In this document: piece by piece, positions 1 to 7,054 of the stretch
How the letters are laid out: every line of letters starts with the position of its first letter
How positions within the stretch are numbered: position 1 is the stretch's first letter
Assembly: GCF_047272945.1 (NCBI RefSeq)
Contig: NZ_JBKOPS010000002.1
Span: 1 to 64,000, forward strand
Reading direction: 5' to 3'
DNA from: Rubrolithibacter danxiaensis
Lineage (GTDB): Bacteria > Bacteroidota > Bacteroidia > Sphingobacteriales > Sphingobacteriaceae
Length of the DNA: 64,000 nucleotides
Translations under genes and position numbers: made by a program
Notes under the pieces: model-generated
Seen by the model: only the letters and a program-made list of their open reading frames with translations
What the model was told of the DNA's origin: nothing
Databases searched by the model: none

Positions 1-139
1 ATACCCTAAACCAATCTTCAAACAGGGAATGGGTAATTCCGTATTCCTTAGACAACGATTTTGCAGAACGGTATTGTTCCGACATTGCCTTTACACAGTG
101 CAGCTTAAATTCAAAACTGTGCTTCTTTTTCTTTATCAT
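1..139 (-). CDS. IS3-family transposase OrfA, N-terminal part
   Basis: On the minus strand an ATG at 139 opens a frame starting MIKKKKHSFEFKLHCVKAM and continuing with a helix-turn-helix-like segment (SLSKEYGITHSLFEDWF) to the window edge. This lysine-rich start followed by a helix-turn-helix is the usual N-terminus of IS3-family OrfA proteins, which bind the element's ends and are joined to OrfB (DDE integrase) by frameshifting. Only about 46 residues are visible; the gene continues left of position 1. The placement just inside the terminal repeat agrees with the family. Confidence 0.7.
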   Translation of the reverse strand, partial: MIKKKKHSFEFKLHCVKAMSEQYRSAKSLSKEYGITHSLFEDWFRV

Positions 140-177
140 AAAAATGCCCCCAGAAAGTGTCTAACTTTTTGGGGGCA
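1..177 (-). mobile_element. end of an IS3-type insertion sequence (partial)
   Basis: The window opens inside an insertion sequence whose outer end lies at about 177. Read on the minus strand, the end begins TGCCCCCAAAAAGTTAGACA, a terminus style typical of IS3-family elements of Bacteroidota. An inverted match of that tip (TGCCCCCAGAAAGTG on the plus strand, from 145) lies directly inside it. A transposase OrfA start follows at 139. The rest of the element lies left of the window, so neither completeness nor a target duplication can be judged. The tip stands 87 bp upstream of a tRNA-Pro gene. Confidence 0.75.
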
Positions 178-221
178 CTGTAACATCATCCGCTTTTTTT
201 ATGAACAGTATTTATTTAAAC

Positions 222-252
222 TTGATTTTAGCAGAAAAAATGCCTAAAATCG
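222..252 (+). promoter_or_regulatory. possible promoter of tRNA-Pro
   Basis: TTG (222-224), a 20-bp spacer and TAAAATCG (245-252) roughly match the Bacteroidota -33/-7 pattern (TTG then TAnnTTTG). The predicted start would lie a few bases before the mature tRNA 5' end at 265. The -7 match is imperfect. The IS end lies just upstream and has not removed it. Confidence 0.35.
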
Positions 253-264
253 CAGCATTATTTT

Positions 265-338
265 CGGGATGTAGCGTAGCCCGGTATCGCGCCAGCATGG
301 GGTGCTGGAGGTCGTCGGTTCAAATCCGGCCATCCCGA
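265..338 (+). tRNA. tRNA-Pro (anticodon GGG)
   Basis: The sequence folds into a standard cloverleaf. The acceptor arm CGGGATG pairs with CATCCCG and leaves A as discriminator base. The anticodon arm CCAGC/GCTGG carries the loop ATGGGGT with anticodon GGG, reading the proline codon CCC. The T arm GTCGG/CCGGC has the loop TTCAAAT. The 3' CCA is not encoded. The gene stands alone between the IS end and the SET-domain gene; tRNA genes are common integration sites for islands, and the accessory genes right after it fit that idea. Confidence 0.95.
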
Positions 339-367
339 CAATTTAGTTTAAATAATACTAGTAAACT

Positions 368-412
368 CAAAACCCAAAACGCAGCTCTATTTTGAGGGTT
401 TTGTTTTGTTCT
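368..412 (+). terminator. probable terminator after tRNA-Pro
   Basis: CAAAACCC (368-375) can pair with GGGTTTTG (396-403) across a 20-base loop, followed by a T-rich stretch. The position 30 bp after the tRNA suits a tRNA terminator. The long loop makes it less certain. Confidence 0.45.
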
Positions 413-540
413 ACTGCAATTGTTTTTATTACCTTTATTTTCCCAAACATCAAATTTCTAATCACCTATCAAGAGACAATGAATGATTAGCTGAAATTTG
501 TAAAGAGTGCCATTATTGGAAAATATTTAAGGGTAATTAG

Positions 541-882
541 ATGAAAATGAATACCTCTCCCGACATTATTCATAAAGGCGATAAAATTTTGCCGTCTTTA
601 TGTGAAACAAAAATAAACGTACTTCAAAATGTACAGGGACCCTCCATAAAGATTGAATTGAAAGAATCGTCCGTACATGGGTATGGAGTTTTTGCAAAAG
701 AAACAATAGAAGTTGGAGAATTGATCGAAGAGGCTAGACTTCTGGCTTTGAAGTTCCGATCAAAGTACACTCATGATCCTGTCTTGCGAGATTATATTTG
801 GGCTGATAAATCATGCTCCTGCGATAAATGTAGACAACATGGATTACGCCAATATATAGCTTTAGGATTAAGGATGACTTGA
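541..882 (+). CDS. truncated SET-domain protein
   Basis: A 113-residue protein with the N-terminal half of a SET domain. The segment SSVHGYGVFAKETIEVGE (about residues 43-60) matches the glycine-rich cofactor-binding start of the fold, followed by a small cysteine cluster (CSCDKC, about 97-102) and an HG pair. SET domains transfer methyl groups from S-adenosylmethionine to lysine. The reading ends at YIALGLRMT, just before the place where the family carries the NHxxxPN segment and catalytic tyrosine, so catalysis by this polypeptide alone is doubtful. The stop overlaps the TTG start of the next gene, so the two are probably translated together. It may be a relic, or a shortened form working with a partner. 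Confidence 0.6.
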   Translation: MKMNTSPDIIHKGDKILPSLCETKINVLQNVQGPSIKIELKESSVHGYGVFAKETIEVGELIEEARLLALKFRSKYTHDPVLRDYIWADKSCSCDKCRQHGLRQYIALGLRMT

Positions 883-2720
883 TTAATTTGTCCGAGTGGT
901 TACAGATTCAGTCGATAGAAAACAATGATGAATGGAACGCACTTCTTGGATTTTTCAATAAATGGATTAGCCATTCTGCCGGATACCGCGAGCATATTGA
1001 AGAAATATTTTTTGAGATGGATATCCTCCCTGGTGCACGCAGAGTTCCCCTCTTGTTCTTCGCGTTAGGTGATCAAAAATTACACAAGACAAATGATTTT
1101 CTGATAAGAGTTCTCCATGATACCCTTGGGAAAGAACAGCCCTTTTATCCGGTTCTCCAACGTTGCTTTGAATCTTGTCCCCAGAATGCATCTATTTTTT
1201 TTGCAGGAATACATTTTTCGAGGCAAGTAAAGGGTATACGAATCAATATCAAGAACCTGTATTATCATCAGGTAATCCAATTTCTAAAAGATATAGGATA
1301 TCCAGGTGTAACTGCGGAGTTAGATTATTGGATTACTTTTACGTATAGCCTTTCTGACAAGATTAGGCTTTGTATAGATCTTGGAGAATCAGTCTTGCCG
1401 AAGGTAGGTTTTGAATGTTTTTGGGATGACCAACCTGCTATGGAAACACGTTGGGAATTTTTCTTAAACGAACTTGTTAAACAAGATGTATGTTTAAAAG
1501 AGAAAGCAGAAGCCTTTCTTTCATGGGAAAAAGAAATTTTTCCCAGCCTTTCGGCAAAGTGGCCGGAACAATTGTGGATTAAATCACTTGAGAGGCCTGA
1601 AAATGAATTTACCTGTCTTAAACGAAAGGTATCACATCTGAAAATAAGTATTGAGCCATCAAAAACACCCGAATTAAAATCATATCTGGGATATGGCAAC
1701 TTATGGTTAAAAATAAATCCTACAAGAAAAGCAGTAAAAACCCCACAAAAGCAAACTTTTGCAAGAAACCCTGATGAAGCTATTGAGAGGGGACTTAACT
1801 TTATACTTAGTTCCCAGCAACAGTCCGGTTTCTGGATCGACTTCCAGTTACCTCCCGGGAAAAGTGATGAATGGGTAACAGCTTATACAGGATACTATCT
1901 TTCGTTTTTTGATGACCCTCGTATAAATAATTCACTTAAAAGAGCAGGGGAAATTTTGAAAGCAAGATATCGGCCGGGTTTAGGATGGGGATATAATGTT
2001 TTGACACCAGCAGACGCTGACAGCTCTCTTTGGGCTTATCTCCTCTTAACTCGTATATTTAAAACTGATGATGTAAAGATATATGATCATAGCGAGTTGT
2101 ATCTCCTACCCCAGGGTGGAGTAACTACCTATATTGAGGAAGATAAAATTCGAGCAAATACTAAACTTGACGAAGATGCCTCTTTCGATGGTTGGCAAAG
2201 TCTACACTTATGTGTTACAGCGGCATATGCTTTATCTGGCAATAAACATGCATTGTATTCAATTCTTGAAAATCAGCGCCTAGATGGTTCAGTGCCATCA
2301 TATTGGTGGACTACTGATGAATACGCTACCGCTCTTGCGACTGAAGCTATGGCTTTAGACCCCTCATGCAATAAAAACGAAATTAGAAAAGCAACAGATT
2401 GGGCATTAGGACGACTTCAGACATCTTTAGGGTCTCCGGTTTCTTCTTCTTTCAATATTTCATTGCTACTACGTATCTTGTTATTATCCCCAGAAGTAAA
2501 AGCAGTTCGAGAAGCAATTGATAAAGGTTTGACATATCTGTTAGAGTCTCAACAAGAAAATGGTGCTTGGATGCCCTCTGCGTGTTTACGGGTCCCTATG
2601 CCAGGTACAATAAAACCGGACGAAGCAACTAATAATTGGACTCTTACCGACCAAAATGGAATATTTACAAGTATTACAGTACTAACTACATTAGATAGAA
2701 TAAATAAAATGCTTCATTAA
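879..2720 (+). CDS. alpha/alpha-toroid (squalene-cyclase/prenyltransferase-like) protein with unknown N-terminal domain
   Basis: A 613-residue, two-part protein. Residues from about 300 to the end hold repeated helical units with QxxxGxW-type signatures (SSQQQSGFWIDF, ENQRLDGSVPSYWW, ESQQENGAWMPS), as in the toroid of squalene-hopene cyclases and class II terpene cyclases. A motif PADADSSLWAY near residue 385 lies where those enzymes carry the acidic DxDD proton donor; here it reads DADS, so the last aspartate is missing. The first 270 residues, including KVSHLKISIEPSK near their end, form a domain I cannot name. The start is probably TTG at 879, overlapping the SET gene stop; the next in-frame ATG is at 1017. 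The neighbouring Nif11-like peptide suggests peptide modification rather than hopanoid synthesis. That is inference. Confidence 0.6.
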   Translation: MINLSEWLQIQSIENNDEWNALLGFFNKWISHSAGYREHIEEIFFEMDILPGARRVPLLFFALGDQKLHKTNDFLIRVLHDTLGKEQPFYPVLQRCFESCPQNASIFFAGIHFSRQVKGIRINIKNLYYHQVIQFLKDIGYPGVTAELDYWITFTYSLSDKIRLCIDLGESVLPKVGFECFWDDQPAMETRWEFFLNELVKQDVCLKEKAEAFLSWEKEIFPSLSAKWPEQLWIKSLERPENEFTCLKRKVSHLKISIEPSKTPELKSYLGYGNLWLKINPTRKAVKTPQKQTFARNPDEAIERGLNFILSSQQQSGFWIDFQLPPGKSDEWVTAYTGYYLSFFDDPRINNSLKRAGEILKARYRPGLGWGYNVLTPADADSSLWAYLLLTRIFKTDDVKIYDHSELYLLPQGGVTTYIEEDKIRANTKLDEDASFDGWQSLHLCVTAAYALSGNKHALYSILENQRLDGSVPSYWWTTDEYATALATEAMALDPSCNKNEIRKATDWALGRLQTSLGSPVSSSFNISLLLRILLLSPEVKAVREAIDKGLTYLLESQQENGAWMPSACLRVPMPGTIKPDEATNNWTLTDQNGIFTSITVLTTLDRINKMLH

Positions 2721-2737
2721 ATAAAAATTAGCAATTT

Positions 2738-2941
2738 TTATTTCTCCGAATCTTGATTACAAAATTTTAACCAGCGCATTTTCCAATCAGCGCAAAAAGC
2801 AATTCGAAGTTCTTCTTCTGTACACGGCAACTGATATTCTTCAGATAATTCAGCAATATCTTGCAGAGTCATAAGTGATTTAATAGCACTCTTGTTTTGC
2901 CTTAATATTTGTATTAGCTTTAGTGCAGACTGTGTTGACAT
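2738..2941 (-). CDS. Nif11-like small peptide (possible RiPP precursor)
   Basis: A 67-residue protein beginning MSTQSALKLIQILRQ, with the segment TLQDIAELSEEYQL and TEEELRIAF. The pattern (short N-terminal helix, a 'dIAelseey' helix, then 'T.EEL..AF') fits the Nif11 / Nif11-like leader family (PF07862), whose members are either nitrogen-fixation-cluster proteins or leaders of ribosomal natural-product precursors. After AF come about 20 residues with two cysteines and two tryptophans (CADWKMRWLKFC, then NQDSEK) and no double-glycine cut site. AGGAACAC precedes the ATG. The gene converges on the toroid gene with a 17-bp gap. No transporter or lanthipeptide synthetase is visible here, so the precursor role is a proposal. 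DWKMRW could also be part of the Nif11 fold itself. Confidence 0.6.
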   Translation of the reverse strand: MSTQSALKLIQILRQNKSAIKSLMTLQDIAELSEEYQLPCTEEELRIAFCADWKMRWLKFCNQDSEK

Positions 2942-3146
2942 GTGTTCCTATAAAAACTAATTCGGTTAAATGTTGAATGGAATTAACAATTATAAAAAAT
3001 TAACTTGATAACCGTCCGCAAGAAATTCCGATTCAAGATGATTGAGATGTTATTGATTCACTCGTCCGTGCATCTTACCCCCCGCCTTACTTCGCCACGA
3101 AATCTTTTTAACTTATTCAAATATCCTCCCTTAAAATTCTAACAAT

Positions 3147-3175
3147 AAAAAAGGGTTAGACTACTGCCTAACCCT
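3147..3175 (-). terminator. intrinsic terminator, minus strand, without an obvious gene
   Basis: AGGGTTAG (3152-3159) and CTAACCCT (3168-3175) form a perfect 8-bp stem with an 8-base loop. On the minus strand the stem is followed by TTTTTTATTG, a classic U tract. No minus-strand gene is visible to its right, so either a short transcript ends here or the site is a leftover. Confidence 0.6.
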
Positions 3176-3262
3176 ACATCTACCTATGAAAAACTTGTCC
3201 TTTGGGAGGACAATTAAATATCAGACTTTACTTTTTAATTAAAAAATTTATTAGCAATTGAA

Positions 3263-3290
3263 TTGATTTTTAACATATTTGTTACATTTG
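3263..3290 (+). promoter_or_regulatory. promoter upstream of the DUF1080 gene
   Basis: TACATTTG at 3283-3290 matches the Bacteroidota -7 consensus TAnnTTTG exactly. ATTG at 3262-3265 is a possible -33 element with a slightly short 17-bp spacer. It would give a 5' leader of about 230 bases before the ATG at 3525. Confidence 0.5.
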
Positions 3291-3524
3291 TACTCTGACC
3301 TTACTTAAGCCTGTGACAGGATTACTTCGTGTGATCCTTTTTTTATTCCCTAATAGTATCTGTAATTACTTCTATTCTGTTGCCTGGTTTAATAAACGTA
3401 TCTGCTCCAAACTACGCTTTGAACTACCAAAGTTTATTGAATTTTTACAAAAACTTCTGTTTTGCCGGCTAATACTTTTGTCTGGGATCATCCTATAACA
3501 TATAGAGAAAATTCAGATAATACA

Positions 3525-4454
3525 ATGGCAAATTTTTTTAAACGATTAGTAGTTACAGCGACTTTAGGTTTCGTTTCAGCTTCGCCGATGTTTACATACG
3601 GTTCTGAAATATTGGTTACAATTCCATCAGATTCCTCAACTGTTACCAAAGACCCTTGGATTAAATTGCTTGATAAAAACCTATCGCAATGGGGCACATA
3701 CCTCAGTTTCGCTCACGAAAAAACGTATAAAGGCCAGAAACCGCTAAATGAAAAAGGAGAAGAGCTAACTCCTGTGGGGTACAACAAAAATGAAAAAAAT
3801 GTTTTTACTGTACTAGAAGAACAAGGCGAACCCGTACTAAAAATTAGCGGAGAAATATATGGTTGTGCATTTACCAAAAATGAGTACAGCAATTACCATT
3901 TAAAGCTCAAGGTGAAATTTGGAAATAAAAAATACGGGCCGCGTATAGGAAAATTAAATGATTCAGGAATACTATATCATTCAGTAGGAGAAAGCGGGGT
4001 AGATTACTGGCGCTCCTGGATGCTATCACAGGAATTTCAAATTATGGAAGGTCATACCGGCGATTACTGGAACATCGCCAATTCGGCAATTGATATTCGT
4101 GCTTATCTTTCTGAAGGTAAAATGAACAATATCGCTAATATAAAACAGCCTTTTCTACCTTTTGGCACAGGAAGCCAGGATGGTTTTTGCCTGCGAAGCG
4201 AAAATCATGAAAGTCCCGACGGTGAATGGACCAGTGTGGAACTGTTATGTTTCGAAGGCAAGAGCCTGCACATTGTAAACGGGCAGGTGGTTATGGTGTT
4301 GCAAAATTCCCGTTATGTAGAAAACGGCCAGCCAAAGCCACTTGTTAAGGGTAAGATACAGTTGCAGAGCGAAGGTTCTGAAGTGTATTTTAAAGATATT
4401 CTTATCAAAAACATAGATGAGTTTCCGCAACAATATAAAGCGTATTTCGATTAA
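3525..4454 (+). CDS. secreted DUF1080 (3-keto-glycoside hydrolase-like) protein
   Basis: I chose ATG 3525 because it opens directly into a signal peptide (MANFFKRLVVTATLGFVSAS); an upstream ATG at 3462 would bury it. The mature protein is a single beta-sandwich of the DUF1080 / 3-keto-disaccharide hydrolase type. Supporting segments are the early WIKLLDKNLSQWGTY, the NDSGILYH turn, FQIMEGHTGDYW, the PDGEWTSVELLC strand and the final EGSEVYFKDILIKNI. Family members bind or cleave glycosides, some after C3 oxidation, outside the cytoplasm. It is the first gene of the sugar-acid locus, 121 bp before kdgK. Its substrate is unknown. Confidence 0.75.
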   Translation: MANFFKRLVVTATLGFVSASPMFTYGSEILVTIPSDSSTVTKDPWIKLLDKNLSQWGTYLSFAHEKTYKGQKPLNEKGEELTPVGYNKNEKNVFTVLEEQGEPVLKISGEIYGCAFTKNEYSNYHLKLKVKFGNKKYGPRIGKLNDSGILYHSVGESGVDYWRSWMLSQEFQIMEGHTGDYWNIANSAIDIRAYLSEGKMNNIANIKQPFLPFGTGSQDGFCLRSENHESPDGEWTSVELLCFEGKSLHIVNGQVVMVLQNSRYVENGQPKPLVKGKIQLQSEGSEVYFKDILIKNIDEFPQQYKAYFD

Positions 4455-4575
4455 GGTATGTTACCTGTTTCCGGCTTTTATTGTAACATACTGCTAAAAT
4501 TCTGCCAGCGACAGTATATAAATGGATTAAAAATATAAATTTGGAACCTGACCTGTTTTAAATCTTTTCATTTAT

Positions 4576-5598
4576 ATGCCTGGTAAAGTTCTTTCTTTTG
4601 GCGAATTACTTCTGCGAATTACTCCTGATGCAAATGGCGAATGGTTAAATGAAAACCTGCTGCCTTTTTTCGTTGGCGGTGCCGAACTCAATGTAGCAAC
4701 GGCCCTTGCATTGTGGGGAGTTCCGTCCGAATTTTTAACTGCCGTTCCTGATAATTCTGTTACACAGCAGATTGAAGCATACCTGGATAAGAAGAACATT
4801 CAAACAGGGAATATATTGCATCGCGGAGACCGCCTTGGACTTTATTATCTTACTAAAGGAAAAGATCTGAAAAATGCGGCAGTTATTTACGATAGAAAGG
4901 GATCTTCTTTCAGTGAACTCAATCCGGGGGATATTGACTGGGATAAAGCATTTGAAGGTGTTTCCTGGTTTCATTTCAGCGCAATTTGCCCGGCAATAAA
5001 CCAGCAGGTTGCTGATGTGTGCCTGGAAGCAGTAAGAAATGCGGCAGAAAAAAATATTACTATTTCCCTGGATTTGAATTACCGGGAAAAGCTTTGGAAG
5101 TACGGAAAAGCGCCTTCAGAAATAATGCCGGAACTGGCAAACTACTGCAATATTATTATGGGAAACATCTGGGCTGAGCATAGGATGCTTGGAATTCCCC
5201 TGGATCAGGACCTGAGTACAGATTCCGGTAAAGATTTTCTGGTTCGTCACTCCCGGATTTCTTCCGAAGCAATCAGTAATCAATTTGCAGCCTGTACTGC
5301 CGTAGCAAATACCTTTCGTTTTGACCAGGGCCAGGGCATACGGTATTATACTACACTTTACCAGAACAAAGAATTGATCTGCTCGACTGAATATATTGCA
5401 GAGTCTATTGTAGATAAAGTAGGAAGCGGCGATTGTTTTATGGCCGGAATTATTTATGGCTTTTATAATCAACAGCCAGTCAAAGAAATTCTGGAGTTTG
5501 CTACAGCCGCGGCTTTCAACAAACTTTTTATAAATGCCGATGCTACTACTAATACTGTGGAAGAAATCTTAGAAACAAAAAGAAAGTATGCAGAATAA
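4576..5598 (+). CDS. kdgK: 2-keto-3-deoxygluconate kinase (PfkB family)
   Basis: A 340-residue PfkB/ribokinase-type sugar kinase. The N-terminal signature GGAELNVATALA (about 34-45) and the C-terminal DKVGSGDCFMAGIIYG with the catalytic aspartate near residue 286 are both present; GSGD replaces the usual GAGD. KDG kinases phosphorylate 2-keto-3-deoxygluconate with ATP to KDPG in the cytoplasm. The assignment to KDG rather than another ketose rests on the next gene, a KDPG aldolase overlapping by 11 bases (start 5588, stop at 5598), which implies coupled translation. Length is normal. Confidence 0.88.
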   Translation: MPGKVLSFGELLLRITPDANGEWLNENLLPFFVGGAELNVATALALWGVPSEFLTAVPDNSVTQQIEAYLDKKNIQTGNILHRGDRLGLYYLTKGKDLKNAAVIYDRKGSSFSELNPGDIDWDKAFEGVSWFHFSAICPAINQQVADVCLEAVRNAAEKNITISLDLNYREKLWKYGKAPSEIMPELANYCNIIMGNIWAEHRMLGIPLDQDLSTDSGKDFLVRHSRISSEAISNQFAACTAVANTFRFDQGQGIRYYTTLYQNKELICSTEYIAESIVDKVGSGDCFMAGIIYGFYNQQPVKEILEFATAAAFNKLFINADATTNTVEEILETKRKYAE

Positions 5599-6250
5599 GC
5601 AAAACACATTAACAGCAATCCGTACTCAGGGCTTGTTGCCTTTGTTTTTCCATCCGGATGTTGAAGTATGCCTGGAAACGGTAAAAACACTTTACAGTGC
5701 AGGCGTAAGAACACTGGAGTTTACCAACAGAGGACCTGAAGCATTAGAGAATTTTACTTTTTTAAAGAATCAGTTGAAAGCGTCTCATCCTGATCTTCAT
5801 ATCGGTATTGGAACTGTTAAAACGGTGGAAGATGCGAACGCTTTTTTAAAGGCGGATGCCGATTTTATTGTTTCTCCTATCGTAAATCCGGCGGTTGCCA
5901 CTATTGTACATGAGGCAGGTATGTTATGGATTCCCGGTTGTATGACCCCCACTGAAATCTTCTCAGCACAGCAAAATAATGCAGCTTTGGTTAAGATCTT
6001 TCCTGCCAATATCCTCGGCCCTGCTTTTGTATCTTCTGTAAAAGAATTATTTCCCGGCCAGTTATTTATGCCCACAGGCGGAGTTGAAATTGAAAGGGAA
6101 AATATCAGGAACTGGTTTAAATCCGGCGTTTGCGCTGTTGGGATGGGGAGCAAGCTGATTAGCAAAGACGTACTGGAAAATAAATCATACGATTCTTTAC
6201 TTAGTTTAACTGCAAAGGCGCTTCAACTTGTAAAAAGCGAACGAGAATAA
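5588..6250 (+). CDS. eda: KDPG / 4-hydroxy-2-oxoglutarate aldolase
   Basis: A 220-residue TIM-barrel class I aldolase that cleaves 2-keto-3-deoxy-6-phosphogluconate to pyruvate and glyceraldehyde-3-phosphate. Family landmarks are LEFTNRGP with the catalytic glutamate (E44), GIGTVKTVEDA, FIVSPIVNPAV, and VKIFPANILGP with the Schiff-base lysine at about K136, then PTGGVE for phosphate binding. It overlaps kdgK by 11 bases and completes the Entner-Doudoroff-like lower half of the locus. Both enzymes lack signal peptides, so this part is cytoplasmic. Confidence 0.93.
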   Translation: MQNKQNTLTAIRTQGLLPLFFHPDVEVCLETVKTLYSAGVRTLEFTNRGPEALENFTFLKNQLKASHPDLHIGIGTVKTVEDANAFLKADADFIVSPIVNPAVATIVHEAGMLWIPGCMTPTEIFSAQQNNAALVKIFPANILGPAFVSSVKELFPGQLFMPTGGVEIERENIRNWFKSGVCAVGMGSKLISKDVLENKSYDSLLSLTAKALQLVKSERE

Positions 6251-6259
6251 CGACTTTTG

Positions 6260-6275
6260 ATTAGTTTAAACTAAT
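6260..6275. promoter_or_regulatory. 16-bp perfect palindrome between eda and the ECF sigma gene
   Basis: ATTAGTTTAAACTAAT is a perfect palindrome 9 bp after the aldolase stop and 30 bp before the sigma-factor ATG. It has no loop, so it looks more like a protein-binding site than a terminator. No regulator in the window can be assigned to it. Confidence 0.3.
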
Positions 6276-6305
6276 TATTAGTTTTGAAATATACCTAACC
6301 AATTC

Positions 6306-6884
6306 ATGCCCGAAGTTAAAGTACATACATTGAACGATGCATGGCTGTTGCAGCAAATGGAATGCGGTGATAAGCAGGCATTCAATTTATTGTACGAAAA
6401 ATACTGGGAACGCACCTATTCAGACGCCTATAAGCGACTGAAAGACTACGACGCCGCGAAAGATATAGTGCAGGAAGTTTTCACTCACATCTGGCTGAAA
6501 AAGGACAGTACACATATTGAAAACTTGCCGGCTTACCTGAATATTGCCGTTCGTAATAAAGTTTTCAAGGTGCTGGATAAGCAAAAACTTAAACATCCTT
6601 TTTTTGAGATTCTGGAAAACATGCCTTCAACCTACCTTCAGGCAGATGCTGATGTGCTGTGGAAAGAGTTTTTTAAATCATACGAAGCACTTTTGAATTC
6701 GCTTCCCGAAAAAAGACAGGTGATTTTTCGGCTCCGGTTCCAGGAAAACCTTTCTACCAAAGATATTGCCCTGCAATTGGGCCTTTCGAGAAAAACTGTG
6801 CAGAACCAGCTTGGAAAGGCTATCGAGCAATTGCGGATATCCCTCTTCCACTTATTAACTTTACTGATTGCTTTGATTGTCTGA
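6306..6884 (+). CDS. ECF RNA polymerase sigma factor
   Basis: A 192-residue sigma-70 family protein of the extracytoplasmic-function type common beside SusC/SusD pairs. Region 2 is visible as FNLLYEKYWERTYSDA to AAKDIVQEVFTHIW (about 25-65), which binds core polymerase and the -10 element. Region 4 is LPEKRQVIFRLRFQEN followed by the helix-turn-helix DIALQLGLSRKTVQ (about 135-170). A hydrophobic tail (FHLLTLLIALIV) ends the protein. The adjacent FecR gene should hold it inactive until SusC signals that substrate is bound. Confidence 0.93.
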   Translation: MPEVKVHTLNDAWLLQQMECGDKQAFNLLYEKYWERTYSDAYKRLKDYDAAKDIVQEVFTHIWLKKDSTHIENLPAYLNIAVRNKVFKVLDKQKLKHPFFEILENMPSTYLQADADVLWKEFFKSYEALLNSLPEKRQVIFRLRFQENLSTKDIALQLGLSRKTVQNQLGKAIEQLRISLFHLLTLLIALIV

Positions 6885-7054
6885 GAATCCGTTCTCCAAA
6901 CTCATCCTGAAAAATAAAAAAATTTTCATCCCCGATGGGACTTTCGTTTATTTCCGGGTCATCTCTATAACCAATTAAACCAAATTACCTTAAAACCTGA
7001 TTCTGTTTTTGATTTTTTCTGGCAGGATTTATTATAAACTTATTAAATCATTTC

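Larger units (their letters stand above)
2942..3524. other. intergenic region with a hairpin and a promoter
   Basis: About 580 bp with no convincing gene. It holds a minus-strand terminator-like hairpin (3152-3175) and a good -7 element (3283-3290). A frame open from 3313 overlaps the start of the DUF1080 gene but has no recognisable protein character. Confidence 0.6.

Noticed and set aside
3462..3524. An earlier start for the DUF1080 protein.
   Set aside because: It would place 21 polar residues before the signal peptide; ATG 3525 gives a normal export signal.
5116..5472. A minus-strand frame of 118 residues inside kdgK.
   Set aside because: It is a shadow of the kinase gene, with no motif or start signal of its own.
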